Below, one piece after another: positions 43,663 to 54,954 of a stretch of DNA of 64,000 nt (positions are counted from its first letter, which is position 1; each line of letters starts with the position of its first letter). The notes under the pieces are model-generated. The model was not told where the DNA came from. It searched no databases and worked only from the letters and a program-made list of their open reading frames with translations. Both the position numbers and the translations under genes were made by a program. Location of the stretch: contig CM056554.1 of the NCBI GenBank assembly GCA_029721515.1, positions 22,854,678 through 22,918,677 on the forward strand. Reading direction: 5' to 3'. Origin of the DNA: Synanceia verrucosa (taxonomy: Eukaryota; Chordata; Actinopteri; Perciformes; Synanceiidae).

Positions 43663-44726
43663 CCAGAATGACAAAAAATACACTGCGTTCTCCTCTCTAT
43701 TCGGTCTCCATGATATATAACAGGATGCCCCAGGGCCTGACAAACAGTCCTGCCACTTTTATGTGCATGATGATGTCCATCCTTGGCGATAAGAACGTCA
43801 CAAGCCTGTTATGTTACCTAGATGAGCTCATGGTTTTTGCTCCATCAGAACAGATTGCATTTGAGCATCTACAAATCATCTTCTCACGTCTCGCTGCCAA
43901 CAACCTGTCAAGTTTCTGGGACACATCATATGTGAAGATGGTGTAAAGACAGATCCAAGCAAAGTGCAGGCTATCAGTGATGTGCAGGAAGCTGACCTGA
44001 TGGAGGCTGATGGGAAAACACCATTTGCTAAGAAAATCAGATCTTTCTTAGGAATGGTTTTGTTCTACCATCATTTCATTGAGGAATGTTCAGCCAAAGC
44101 TAAGCCACTGTTCTATCTTGTGGCTGAATTGCCCACACCACCAAAAAGAGGAAGATGCCACAAACCAAAATTCACAAAAGGCTGTGTGAGGCTGTCTCCT
44201 ACCCACTGGACTGATAAGAGCGGAGAAGCATTCAGGACTCTGAAACATGAGCTTGTGCACAGTGTCACTTTAGCCCATCCAGATTTTAATGCACCATTCA
44301 TCCTCGCAGTAGATGCCTCCTTTGATGGCTTGGGAGCTGTTCTCTCACAGTTGCCCCCTGATGGAAAGTTTGCCAGACCAGTGACCAGTTTGCCAGCAAG
44401 ACCCTGTCATGCTCCCAGCTGAATTATCCAGCACATCGGCTGGACTTTCTTGCTCTTAAATGGGTGGTCTGTGATAAGTTCAGCTATTGGCTCAAAGGGC
44501 GGTCTTTCACAGTCTGGACAGATAATATCCGTTGACATACATCTTGACTAAACCTAGGCTGGACGCATGTGAACAGAGCTGGGTTTCAAAGCTCGCAGCA
44601 TACAGTTTTGATCTGAACTACATCCCTGGCACAAAGAATGTGGTTGCTGATGCGGTGAGCAGAGAGCCATTTGTCCAGTCATGCATAGCCCACCATCTTG
44701 TAACTGAGCCTTATATATTGTACTGA
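43663..44726 (+). pseudogene. Gypsy reverse transcriptase C-terminal half and RNase H
   Basis: RT: NRMPQGLTNSPATFMCMM, then LLCYLDELMVFAPSE, where the YLDD box reads YLDE, then after a frameshift near 43910 KIRSFLGMVLFYHHFI of the connection. RNase H: FILAVDASFDGLGAVLSQ (first Asp), PAHRLDFLALKWVV, TVWTDN, and YIPGTKNVVADAVSR. The frames switch near 43910, 44390 and 44530. The N-terminal half of RT was displaced by the insertions at 42532-43662. Confidence 0.85.
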
Positions 44727-44915
44727 ATGGGACAGTAAAAGATGCATTTCGATGTACTACTACACGTCAGCTGATTGTTGATCAGTCCGAGCAGGAAGCT
44801 GTTGTCACTCCACCTCAGGGATCCCTCTCTTCACAGGATGTCTCAGCCATGTTGGATGCACATGACTCTGGCACTGTCAGCCAGATGAGAGGTACCGGTC
44901 CTGCTATTCCTGAGC

Positions 44916-46654
44916 TTGTCAGTGATGACCAGCCCTGCTCTTGACCAAAAAGTGAGCTGGCTAATCTACAGGAGCAGGATGAAGTCTTTCGCAGAATCTC
45001 CTTTTACATCCATTGTCATAGGAGACCCACTAGGCGTGAACATTCTAGTGAGTCTTGTGAATGAAACTGCTGAGACACTGGTCCAAGCTCTTCATCAAGG
45101 ATGGCCTGTTGTGCAAAGTAAAGAAAGACAGACAAATGAACAAGACAATTTACCAGTTTGTTGTTCCAGACTCCCTGAAAGCACAAGTCCTTCGTGGTCT
45201 CCACGACTCAGCTGGTCATCGGGGCAGGCTCGCACGCTCTCCCTTGCTAGGCAGAGATTCTTTTGGATAGGGATGGAACGTGACATAATCAACCACGTGA
45301 GAAACTGCTTCCACTGTGTGGTTTGAAAGACCACGGAGCCTAACTGTCGTGCTCCTCTTGAAAGCATCTGCCTTACTGAACCTATGGAACTAGAATGTAT
45401 TGACTTTTGGACTGCTGAACATACTGACAAGAAGTGCGTAGATGTCTTAGTGGTTACAGATCACTTTTACCAAACTGTCACATGCTTTTCCATGTAAAAA
45501 TCAGTCAGCAAAACAGGTTTCCTGTCGTCTCTGGGATGACTTTTCTGCATATACAGCTTCCCTAAACACATTCATTCGGATCTGGGAGCAAATTTTGAGA
45601 GTCAACTCATTAAAGAGCTCCTGGAGATGGCTGGCATCCAGAAATCGCATACCATCCCGTATCCTCCGATAGGGAATGGAGTAGTCGAGCGATACAACAG
45701 GACTCTCTGGAACATGATTAGGGCCCAGATGCTGACATTTTGTTACAACTGTACTGAGTACGAGACAACAGGGTTTGCATATTTCTTTCTCATGTTTGGC
45801 AGGATTCCATGTCTGCCTGTTATTGTTGTATTCCAGCATGTCCTCCCCAAGGATGGTGTAGTTGACCATCAAGAGTTTGTCTCTCGTCTGAAGCGTGACC
45901 TGTCTGAAGCTGCATGCATCGCCCGGCGGAACAGTCGCACTGAACAGGCACACCAGGCAAAGAACTACGACCACAAAGCAAAAGGATCACCCCTCACTGT
46001 TGGTGACAGAGTCTTGCTTGCAAATCGTGGTGTAAAAGGGAAGAGAAAAATTGCAGATAACTGGGAAACCTGGAATCAATGTCTACTGCATCAGAGACCC
46101 TGTGACATCACAGGAAAAAGTTGTCCACAGAAACCTCCTGTTACCTGTGAGTTTTCTTCCACTAGGAGATGATGACACCTTGGAGTCAAGCTGCCCTTCA
46201 ATTGCTGGAAGTTTGCAATGTGACCCAGTGGTTCCTGCTGACATACAGGACAGTGAGACAAGGACAATTAACAGGCTCCTACAAATGGATGATGCAAGTG
46301 ATGGGGACACTACAGACAGCCAACCCGACTGTTCTCATGTTGTGGCTGAGAGCGGCTTCTGGGTTCTGAATGCCTCTGATTTGTCACTATGTACATGCTG
46401 CAGAGCCACCTTCCCCTGAGTCCCCTGCTGAATGTGTTGAGCTCCAGAATGCACTTTCCCCGCCCCTAGCAGATAAAGCTCAACAAGTTTCAGGAAATAC
46501 CATTGACACACAGCTAGATGCATTTACACTAGACCATGTATTTTGTGCACAGCCACCTCCAGTTTGCCCTAGGTTGAGTAGACCTGTTAAACACCCAGCT
46601 CGACTCATTTGTGAAATGAATGAACAGGTTGTTGATGACTCTGTCAGTGGTTGA
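44916..46654 (+). pseudogene. Gypsy integrase and C-terminal tail
   Basis: The zinc domain shows LHDSAGHRG and later IINHVRNCFHCVV (H-H-C-C). The core has ELECIDFW (Asp), HSDLGANFESQLI (Asp) and GNGVVERYNRTL (Glu), so the DDE triad is present. The C-terminal part is VGDRVLLANRGVKGKRK. Breaks occur at TGA 45326, near 45496 and near 46060. A Pro-rich tail ends (RLSRPVKHPARLICEMN) at TGA 46654. In an active element this enzyme would integrate the cDNA. Confidence 0.85.
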
Positions 46655-46848
46655 TTCTTTGTTTTCTTTTGTGAGGAACATGTTTTCTGGATAGAGTGCT
46701 ATATGTTTATTTATTTTATTTTGGTTTTTTTTCACAATAGTGTTTACCTGAGGTATGTCAGAGTTGTCTCTTTTATGGAGCAATGTTTACAGTGTACAAT
46801 GTGTACATCATCTTTTGTGTCTTTGTTAGTAAGAAGATTGACCAAGGG

Positions 46849-47205
46849 TGGCACGGTGGTGTAGTGGTTAGCACTGTCGCCTCACAGCAAGAGGGTACTG
46901 GTTTCGAATCCTGGGCCTGGGGCCTTTCTGTGTGGAGTTTGCATGTTCTCCCGTGTCTGCGTGGGTTCTATCAGAGTACTCCAGCTTCCTCCCACCATCC
47001 AAAAACATGCATGGGGATTAAGTTAATTGGCTAATTTAAATTGACCGTAGGTGTGAATGTGAGTGGTTGTCTGTCTCTGTGTCGTGCGATGAGGTGGTGA
47101 CTTGTCCAGATTGTACCCTGCCTTCTGCCCTAAGACAGCTGGGATAGGCTCCAACCCCCCATGACCCTATGAGGATAAGCAGTAGAAAATGGATGGATGG
47201 GACTG
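46849..47205 (+). mobile_element. tRNA-like SINE
   Basis: GGTGGCACGGTGGTGTAGTG and TGGTTAGCACTGTCGCC form an A-box-like head. GGTTTCGAATCC (about 46899) is B-box-like. It continues with AGTTTGCATGTTCTCCCGTG, GTGTCTGCGTGGGTT, and ends with a GGATGGATGGGA tail near 47195. This is an abundant vertebrate/fish repeat presumably transcribed by RNA polymerase III. It lies in the gypsy 3' region. Confidence 0.8.
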
Positions 47206-47353
47206 GCTGTTGACTTATTCCCCAGTAGAAAGTTTCTAACTGACTTTAACTGAGTTATGCTCTATTTACTTCACAACTGTAGTTTTGTTATTTGTATCTT
47301 TTGTGTTTTCTTGTGTATCGTGCCCCGATTTAGCAGTATTTAATGGGGGTGTA

Positions 47354-47433
47354 TGTAACAGTTAAAACGGTCAGCTAAATGGGACAACTGTGCCACCTGC
47401 TGGTTGTGAGGTTTGCCTGCATGAATGTTAGAG
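47354..47433 (+). repeat. 3' LTR start of the gypsy element (truncated)
   Basis: TGTAACAGTTAAAACGGTCA and GCCACCTGCTGGTTGT match the 5' LTR. Similarity ends after TTAGAG at 47433. Confidence 0.75.
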
Positions 47434-47462
47434 CTCAGGATACATCAATACAAATTTCTTAC

Positions 47463-47640
47463 TTGTACGTGAGTACAGCTGGAAACTGGCAGCTGTAGGT
47501 GGGGGGCAGCTTCCGCATGAGATACAGCCGTCAATGTCCAGGACCCTCCGGATGGTCCTGTACAGCCTAGCCTTTGCAAGAAGTTGCAAGAAGGTTGCAG
47601 GCGCCAAATCCGGTGTGGCATCCAGAGGAACAGCCGACAT
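47463..47640 (-). CDS. Possible exon, unrecognised (with strong donor site)
   Basis: A minus-strand ATG near 47640 opens MSAVPLDATPDLAPATFL, then LAKARLYRTIRRVLDIDGC, and reaches CAA|GTAAGA, a near-ideal splice donor, at 47463. I do not recognise the protein. Together with 47855-48177 it may belong to a host or transposon gene on the minus strand. Confidence 0.3.
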
Positions 47641-47854
47641 GCAAAGAAGGGGTCAGGGGAAGCAGGAGGCAGGTGGTAGACTGGCCGGGTTTAGGGGGGG
47701 TGCCACCAGAGTTTCAGCTCTGTGATGAGCCACTTTATTACCTGAGGATGTGACTTTATGGGGGATGGCAGCAGTGTGATGTCTGATAGTCAGTCAGTTT
47801 GTTATAAACATCATAACATTATTACTGTCATCAGTTTGTAGTCAGTGATCTTAC

Positions 47855-48177
47855 CTCAGTGTCTCAGGAGGGCTGCTGGGAAGCAGGATCCTGACTGTCT
47901 GGGGCCTCAGGAGGGGCTTCTTGGTGAGGGGCAGCTGGACCAGATGGCTCAGACTGAGGTGCTTCAACTGCATCACCTGACCTGGCTGCGCTTGCTGTGC
48001 TGGTGGAGGGGGTATCAGGCTCATAGATGGTGGGGTCCTCAGCATCCTCCATGATACCCTCATCCTCCTCCAGTGTCTCGATGGCAGGAGCCTCTTCTGG
48101 AGCATCAGAGTCCAGGCTGACATGCTCCAGCACTCTGCCTGTCTGCTGGTCCAGGTACTCCACCTTGATGAGCTCCT
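47855..48177 (-). CDS. Possible exon, acidic/Pro/Ser-rich, unrecognised
   Basis: It begins after GACAG (acceptor) at 48178 with EELIKVEYLDQQTGRVLEHV, continues acidic (ETLEEDEGIMEDAED) and then Ala/Pro/Ser-rich, with TGA eight bases before a GTAAG donor at 47854. The sequence is protein-like and GC-richer than its surroundings. The reading frame at the donor is uncertain. A third possible piece after TTTTCAG lies at about 48605-48510. Such acidic linkers occur in mobile-element and regulatory proteins. Confidence 0.35.
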
Positions 48178-48750
48178 CTGTCACACAGCAAACACAGAAA
48201 GCACAGGGTTTGTTAAACACTCCTTTTCCTCACTGTTACCATGCTGGAATCATTGGCAAAAAGTGGGTATGCACTATATGCAGCACATTACTAATTTTTT
48301 TTTTGCTTTTGATTGATCTGATTGTAACTTAAAAAAAAGGCTGGTATAATAGTCCTATTTTTTATAACTCCATGAATAAATAAGATTCATAAACATATAT
48401 ATCAAAAAAGGAGAAAAAAATCAGAGGGGTACCTGTGTGTAATGTGCATAGGTAGTTATAGTTATATAGGTAGCACTCCTGTTTGAAATAAATACATACA
48501 CTTGTGTACTCAGCAGGCTTGATGAAGTCCTTCACCATCTGAAGACCACTTCCACCTTCTCTCCCTGCTGAAGCCCTGCTGTGGTGAGGCCTTCAGAAGA
48601 GCCCCATTAGAGGCCCCCTGAAAAGTAGGACGTTCCATCAGAACAATACAGAAAATACCACCTGATGATGATAAAAAGAAAGAAATGCTGATGATGATGA
48701 AGAGATGATGTGTGGTACTAACACTGAGTGATTTCAAAGCTCTGTAAAAT

Positions 48751-49498
48751 CAGTGTTGAATAAAGTACTGAACAGTACTGAAAAGTGAGAATTCTACTCG
48801 AGTCGAAGTCTTAGAGTATTTCACATTATCTCTACTTAAGTATCAAAAGTACTCAAGTAAATGCACTCCAAGTAAGTAAAAAGTCAAAGTACAAATATAT
48901 TTTTATTTTCTGTGAAAGTCACTTATGTTCAAATAAGCACATATTTCAGGTGGATGCAAGCAACAGCTCAGAAAAATAGACACACACAGAGAGAGGCATG
49001 CACAAGTGCACACACACACACGCAAGCGCACACACACACACACACCACCAATAGGGAGAAACAACGGTGCATCCTCCTACAATCAAGAAGGAATTTAGAA
49101 CATAAGTTGGGCATGACAAGAACATCAAACAGCCACTAGACATTTAGGTGGGTGCAGCAACTGCGCAGAGCACACATTGACCAATCACAGTTTGCGGTTC
49201 ATCCATAGAAGAAGTTGGTCTCAAAGTTTTTGCTCTTCAGTCTTGCAAAATCAACAAAGGGAAAAAAAATCTCTTTCCCCCTACCCGCTGTCATAGTAAC
49301 AAAGTAAAAATAGTTGTAGCAAAGACGCTTCTGGGAAATGCAGTGGAGTAAAAGTATACTTTCAATTTCAGAAATGCAGCCAAGTAAAATGAAACGTCGC
49401 AGGCACAAAAAAAAAAAACTCCAGTAAAGTACAGATACTTCAAAATTATACTCAAGTACTGTACTTAAGAATTGCCTCTTACTTACTATACAACACCG
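48751..49498. mobile_element. Non-autonomous element with 'acttaagta' type ends, containing (CA)n
   Basis: The left end CAGTGTTGAATAAAGTACTG and, reversed, right end CGGTGTTGTATAGTAAGTAA are imperfect inverted repeats. Subterminal words (TACTCAAGTA, AGTACTTAAG) occur on both sides. A related piece is at 62185-62345. No target duplication was found. Confidence 0.55.
49005..49046. repeat. (CA)n microsatellite, interrupted
   Basis: Runs of CACACACA separated by CGCAAGCG. Confidence 0.9.
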
Positions 49499-49665
49499 TG
49501 AAAAAGAATACAGAGGAAAACAGTTAAATTACAGTTTTTCTCTGCTCACAAACTAAAACAGAACAACATCCTCTTTTCATGCCATATAAACACAGTGGGG
49601 TTATTACATTGCTTTTCTCCATATAGATACATTATCACATAAATAAGTAGAACTCTTCAGTCCAT

Positions 49666-49975
49666 TAGCGCTGTAATAGTAACTGTTCATATGCAATGAA
49701 ACGCTGTAATAATAACTGTTTTATGCAGTAAAACACTGTACTAATAACTGTGTTTATAAGTAGTGAAACACTGTAATAATAACTTGTGTTTATATGCAGT
49801 GAAACATTGTAATAATAACTGTTAATATGCAGTGAAACATTGTAATAATAACTGTTAATATGCAGTGAAGCACTGTAATAACTGTGTTATATGCAGTGAA
49901 ACATTGTAGTAATAACTGTGTTATATGCAGTGAAACATTGTAATAATAACTGTGTTTATATGTGGTGAACCAGTT
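49666..49975. repeat. Minisatellite, third locus, degraded
   Basis: About ten units with the TGCAGTGAAACA(C/T)TGTAATAA core of the array at 4070-5536, shortened to 27-35 bp. It abuts an L1-like LINE on the right. Confidence 0.9.
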
Positions 49976-51139
49976 TTGCAAGGATTTCCACAGGTTCTTG
50001 ATCATGTGACAGGAATAAAACAAACACTCAGTTGTTTCCACATTTGTGAAAGAGTGACAATTTTCCACATCAAATTTAAATCTTTTTTGACAAATTCATT
50101 TGAAGGATACATTTCATTCAAAATTTTGAAAAGTATTTCTTTATGTTTAGGAGGGATTGGGAATTTAAAAACTTTGTTCTAATGGGAGATATTTGGGTTT
50201 TTTTCCATAGTCTTTCAGAGTTAATATTCTCCTTGGCAGCGAAGGGTACATAATTTTAATAAATGTTGTCGAAGCGATTTATTGTTGCATTCTTTATGTA
50301 AAAAGTGGTTACTGCCAATAAATTGTTTTTGTAGTTTTGGTATCGGGGTGTTATCCAGATTATTACTAATGAACTGAGTGAGGGCTTCTGGGATACTCTG
50401 TGTCACCTTAATGAAGTTTTTGACCAAGCAATTTAAATTGTACTTAGTGTTAAACTCATCCAATGTAAGCACAGAGCTTTTGTCATCTAATAAGTGTACA
50501 ATCGACCAAATTCCCTTTGACATCCAGTCATCCATAAATATAGATCTTCTTACGTTTAACATAGCTCTATTATTCCACAATGGGACATTGTGAGGGCTAA
50601 AGTTGTGTTTATAAATCATCTTCCAGTAAAGCAGGACTTGTTGATGGAAGGATGACAGTTTTATTGGTAATTCTGGAATATCAAAATCATATTTTAATAA
50701 AAAAAATGTATGCCTCCTAATCTGTTAAAGATAAGTGAAGGTATTGAAAACCACACCTCTTCACCGCTCTTTAGAAAAGATTGAAGCCATCTGACTTTTA
50801 AAACACCATTCATAATTTCAAAATCTATTGCTTTGATGCCACCTTCTTCATAATTTTAAGTAAATCTCCTTTTTTAATATAGTGGTGCTTGTTTTCCAAA
50901 GAAAACTAAAATTTAATTTGTTGATTTCTTGCAGAGTATGCAAGTATCCACGGAGTTCTTGTATGCAGAGTATATCAATCTGGATATAGTTTCCATTTTT
51001 GTTAGCAATGTTCTTCACATCCCTTTGTAACTAATTATTAAGTTCTTTCATACATTTATCAACATTTTTAAGAACATTATTTTTTTCACTTGTGTCATGA
51101 GAGTTTGTTAACCAAATTCCAAGGTATTTAGTTTCTGTC

Positions 51140-51844
51140 TTAAATGGACGCTGTGTAATTTTTTCTCCCATCTAGTGGTTAAATTTGACTTTGCATGCAT
51201 TGCAACATGGTTGGAACTACGTTAAGCGAAATAGGTCAACTCCCTGGTGGCCAATATCATCACGGATCCCCAGCCCCCGGCCTGGAACTCCAGACATTTT
51301 TTCCCTGGACCTCCACAGCCCTCCACCGGTCTGGAGGACTTTCCGGCGTGCCCCGGCCGGCCATGGCCGGTATGGGGCGCTCTCGGGCGGCCAATCACCG
51401 CGGATCCCCAGCCCAGAGCTCCATTTTATGGCCCTTTTACACTTTTTGGTAATGAGGATTCGGCGCAGCATAAGTATGGTCTGCACGACCAAAAGTGCAG
51501 TGCAGGTTTTAGTTTAGTGCCGGGTAAGTAAAAGTGGCGTCTCCACCTTGTTTCTCTGTAAAAAGTGAATCGCAAAACGCGGAAAGGCATTTTGTCCTAT
51601 GGGTACTAGCAGGTTGTGCTTTATGTCCCTCTCGGCAGTTTGTAGTTTTTGATAGACCGGAAAGACATGGAAGCCTCCGTATGAGCGACCCGCTCTATGT
51701 AAAGACAGATAACTGATTCTTCTCCCAGGAGGATAAGTCAGATTGTTGGCATATGTTATTTTACACCAATGAGGATCTATTTATGAATGAAGACGTTGAT
51801 TTGAGGTAATAAAATATTTTAAAAATTACATAGTGTCCCTTTAA
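51140..51844. mobile_element. TTAA-flanked MITE, copy 2, inside the L1-like LINE
   Basis: The left end TTAAATGGACGCTGTGTAAT and right end ATTACATAGTGTCCCTTTAA are inverted, each with TTAA at the border. The interior is GC-richer and non-coding. It shares 51425-51844 with 42532-42925. TTAA target sites suggest the piggyBac superfamily (inference). Confidence 0.75.
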
Positions 51845-51900
51845 CAGGTCATTAATCATGGATACTCATAAGTTCACATTTTTCAAGGTTTAGGCGCACA

Positions 51901-52792
51901 CTAGAAGCTTGGGAGAAGAATTCTATCGTTTGTAAGGCCAGGTGAAATTTGTTCTTTATTCTTTAGAAAAAGTGCTGTGTCATCAGGTAGCTGACTTATA
52001 ATCAGTTGTCGATCGTTAATTTTTAATCCTTCAATATTAGAGTTTTTTATAATGATAGCCAGTAATTCAGTAACTGCGATGAACAGTAAAGGAGAGATGC
52101 CACATCCTTGTCTTATACCTCTCTTTACATCAAATCTGGGACACATACCTTCCTGGAGGGAAACACAGCTGTTAATATTTGAATGTGACATACTAATCAT
52201 ATCTAAGAATTTGTTGCCAAAACCAGAGTGTATCAAAACTAAATGCATGTTCCATGGAGTCGAAAGCTTTACAGAAGTCCAGGAACAGCATAAAACCATC
52301 ATCATCAATCAAGTGGCCGTAATTGATTAGGTCAAGAACCAAGCGAATATTATTATGGATAGATTTGCCTTTAAGAAAACCAGATTGGGTTATACTAATA
52401 ATTTTGGATATACCAAATTTTAATCTGTCCACCAAGACTGTTGTGAATATTTTATAATCTGTGTTTAGAAGGGTGATAGGCCTCAAGTTAATTAGAAGTT
52501 TTTTGTGTTTACCAGGTTTGGGAATCAATTTGATTATGCCTTGTTTCATTGTTGTCATTAATTCCTTTTGGATAACGCATTCACTAATAGTCTGGAATAG
52601 TAGTTCTCTAATATTCTCCCAGACGTGTTTGTAAAAATTAGCCATTACACCATCTGGGCCAGGTGAATGATCAGAAGCTATCTTTTTAATTATGGTATCA
52701 AACTCTTCAATTTTTAAGTCATGATCACATATGTTTTTTTTTAAATTCTTATCAATTACAGGAATCATATTATTTATTTTATCAAAAAACAA
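51901..52792 (-). pseudogene. L1-like reverse transcriptase
   Basis: This is the best-preserved part of the LINE, in two overlapping frames (52792-52193 and 52308-51901) joined by a frameshift near 52230. The first catalytic Asp (FLDFCKAFDS) is present. The Q-G-C-G-I-S-P block and the second catalytic block (PDDTAL) follow. The enzyme would perform target-primed reverse transcription. Confidence 0.8.
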
Positions 52793-54049
52793 TCTTGCAT
52801 TCTGTTCAGACTATGAGGATGTATATAACTTGCTGTAAAAATCCCTCACTTCTTTGGCAATGTGTTTGGGTTCTGTGCATTCTTCTTCGGTTATTATGAG
52901 ACTACAAATTCCATTTCTTTCCTGTCTGTTATTTTCTAGTTTAGTGAAGTATGCTGGGTTTTTTTCTCCCTTCTCAATCTATTTGGCTCTGGATCTTAGC
53001 TCCCTGTGCTCTGTTCAAATAGAGTGTGTCTAACTGGGTTTGCAGGATCTAGATTTTGTTTTTATCCTCTACATTCCAGTTTAGCTTGCTATAAACAGAG
53101 AGCAACTCTTTAATTGTTTACTGAATGTTATTGAAAAATTTCTAATAGAAAATTTTAAATATTCCCATTTCTGTGCTGAGGTAACTAAGTTGTTATCATT
53201 TTTAATATTCAGTATTATTTTTTTAACAATGTCGCAGTATTCCTTATTTGTTAGTAAATTGGCATTAAACTTCCAGTAATGGATTTGTTAGATTTTATAC
53301 ATTTGGTAAGTTTTAAGGTTATAATACAGCGATCGCTCAGAGGGCTATTAGAAATATTGGATTCTGTAACATGTTTTAAGATTGAATTAGAAAACTAACC
53401 AGTAACCAGTATCGATTGAGCACTCCCATTGGGTTTGAACCAAGCGAACTGCCTTGTATCCCTGTTAAGTTTTCTCCATACATCTATCAAATTATTATTA
53501 TTAATAAATTCTCCAATAATTGGATTGCTATGTTCTTGTAAATATTTAGTTGGCCATCTGTCCATCTATTCATCTGGAGTGATATTGAAATCACCTCCAA
53601 TAAGTATATAATCAGTGGGGAAATTGGCATTTAGATCCTTAATGATTGTTGTTACCTGATATAGCAAATTCTTGTTTGTACGATCATCATTATAACCATA
53701 TATATTAACCAAAATAAGAAACACATTGTCAGTTTCAAGAACACAGTTTACCCAGTGGCCATCATCTGCCTCCAGAATAATTTTGCCAGGACACCTGTTG
53801 AATGACTAAACAGCATTTTATCTCCCCATTGTTGAGTCCAAAACTTGACATCTGTTATATCAGAGTGTGTTTCCTGAAGAACTACACAATTTGCACTTTG
53901 CCCTTTACAAAATAAAAAACAGCTTTGCGCTTGATAGAGTCCCCTGGTATTGAACGAAGAAAAGGAAATATCAGTCTTCAACTTTAACATAGAACACAAG
54001 AACTGTGAAAAAAAAACTCACATATGTGAGCAGTGATCGCAATCACTGC

Positions 54050-54720
54050 AATGACATCCCTATGTTGTCGCTGTAGATCCTGGTGGTGTGGATCAGTGAG
54101 TCGATTTCTCGCTTACGTATTCCACGTATACAGCTTGATGTCATCCATGTAGAGCAGGTGGCTGATTGTTGCCCCACTTCAGAATCGGTATGCAAAGCTG
54201 CTCTTTGTGATGATCTGACTGAGGGGCTTCAGACCTATGCAGAAGAGCAGTGGTGTTAGTGCATCCCTTTGGTATATGCCACACTTGATGGTGACTTGGG
54301 CGACCGGCTTTGAGTTGGTCTCTAGGGTCATCTTCCACATTCCCATGGAGTTCTTGATGAAGGCTCTTAGTGTCCTGTTGACCTTGTACAATTCCAGACA
54401 TTCCAGTATCCATGTGTGTGGCATTGAATCGTAGGCTTTCTTGTAGTCAATCCAGGCAGTGCACAGGTTGGTCTGTCGATTCTTACTGTCTCTGTGGACT
54501 GCTCTGTTGACCAGCAGCTGGTGTTTGGCTCCTCTGGTGTTACTGCCAATTCCCTTCTGTGCCCCGCTCATGTATTGAGCCATATGCCTACTCATCTTAG
54601 CTGCCATGATGCCTGACAGGAGCTTCCATGTTGTGCAGAGACAGGTTATCGGCCAGTAGTTGGATGGGATGGGTCCCTTCTTTCTCCTCCAGTTTCTGCA
54701 TGGTACGCAAACTGTATAAG
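54050..54720 (-). pseudogene. Reverse transcriptase fragment of an R2/R4-like LINE
   Basis: The frame at 54607-54179 shows KGIGSNTRGAKHQLLVNRAV, AWIDYKKAYDSMPHTWILEC (first catalytic Asp), SMGMWKMTL, and CGIYQRDALTPLLFCIGL. After a stop near 54177 comes HLLYMDDIKLYTW with the YMDD box near 54140. This style is that of the R2/R4/NeSL group in fish (Rex6-like is possible, not certain). The Q-G-D block reads QRD. It abuts the L1-like LINE at 54000. Confidence 0.75.
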
Positions 54721-54954
54721 TAGAGCAAGCACAACTTGTTCACAGACACCTCCTCTCAGCAGTGACAGAACAATTTTTATGTACTTTGTCCTTTAAATTC
54801 AATTCAAACATTTTATTAAAACCTCCCCCACCAACTAGCATTTGTTACTACAAATGAATGGAAAAACACACAAATACCTGCACGGTACACAACCTTTATA
54901 AAAACAGACAAAGGGGAAAATCAGTGAGCCATGTGCATTGTGAACCTAACTTAA
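54721..54954. other. Spacer between LINEs
   Basis: No gene recognised. Confidence 0.4.

Larger units (their letters stand above)
40982..47433 (+). mobile_element. Ty3/gypsy LTR retrotransposon, decayed, with nested insertions
   Basis: Plus strand: 5' LTR (40982-41537), gag CCHC knuckle (41628-41669), protease with DSG box (41918), RT (from 43663), RNase H, integrase (to about 46160), a C-terminal tail (to 46654), a purine-rich GGGGGTG near 47345 and a 3' LTR start (47354-47433). The order PR-RT-RH-IN is that of Ty3/gypsy. Most of gag is missing. A TTAA-flanked MITE sits in pol at 42532 and a SINE at 46849. Many frame breaks make it inactive. Confidence 0.9.
49976..54000 (-). mobile_element. 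L1/Tx1-like LINE ORF2, near full-length span but decayed
   Basis: Minus strand: endonuclease start at 53999-53748 (FSSFNTRGL, VVLQETHSD, FWTQQWGDKMLFSH), RT at 52792-52193 (SPGPDGVMANFYKHVW, MKQGIIKLIPKPGKHKKLL, NLRPITLLNTDYK, GFLKGKSIHNNIRLVLDL, MLFLDFCKAFDSMEH), RT continued 52177-51901 (VKRGIRQGCGISPLLFI, and QLPDDTALFLKN where ADD is PDD), later ORF2 at 50619-50221, and a C-terminal piece at 50068-49960. Frames are broken many times. A TTAA-flanked MITE at 51140-51844 interrupts it. Confidence 0.85.
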
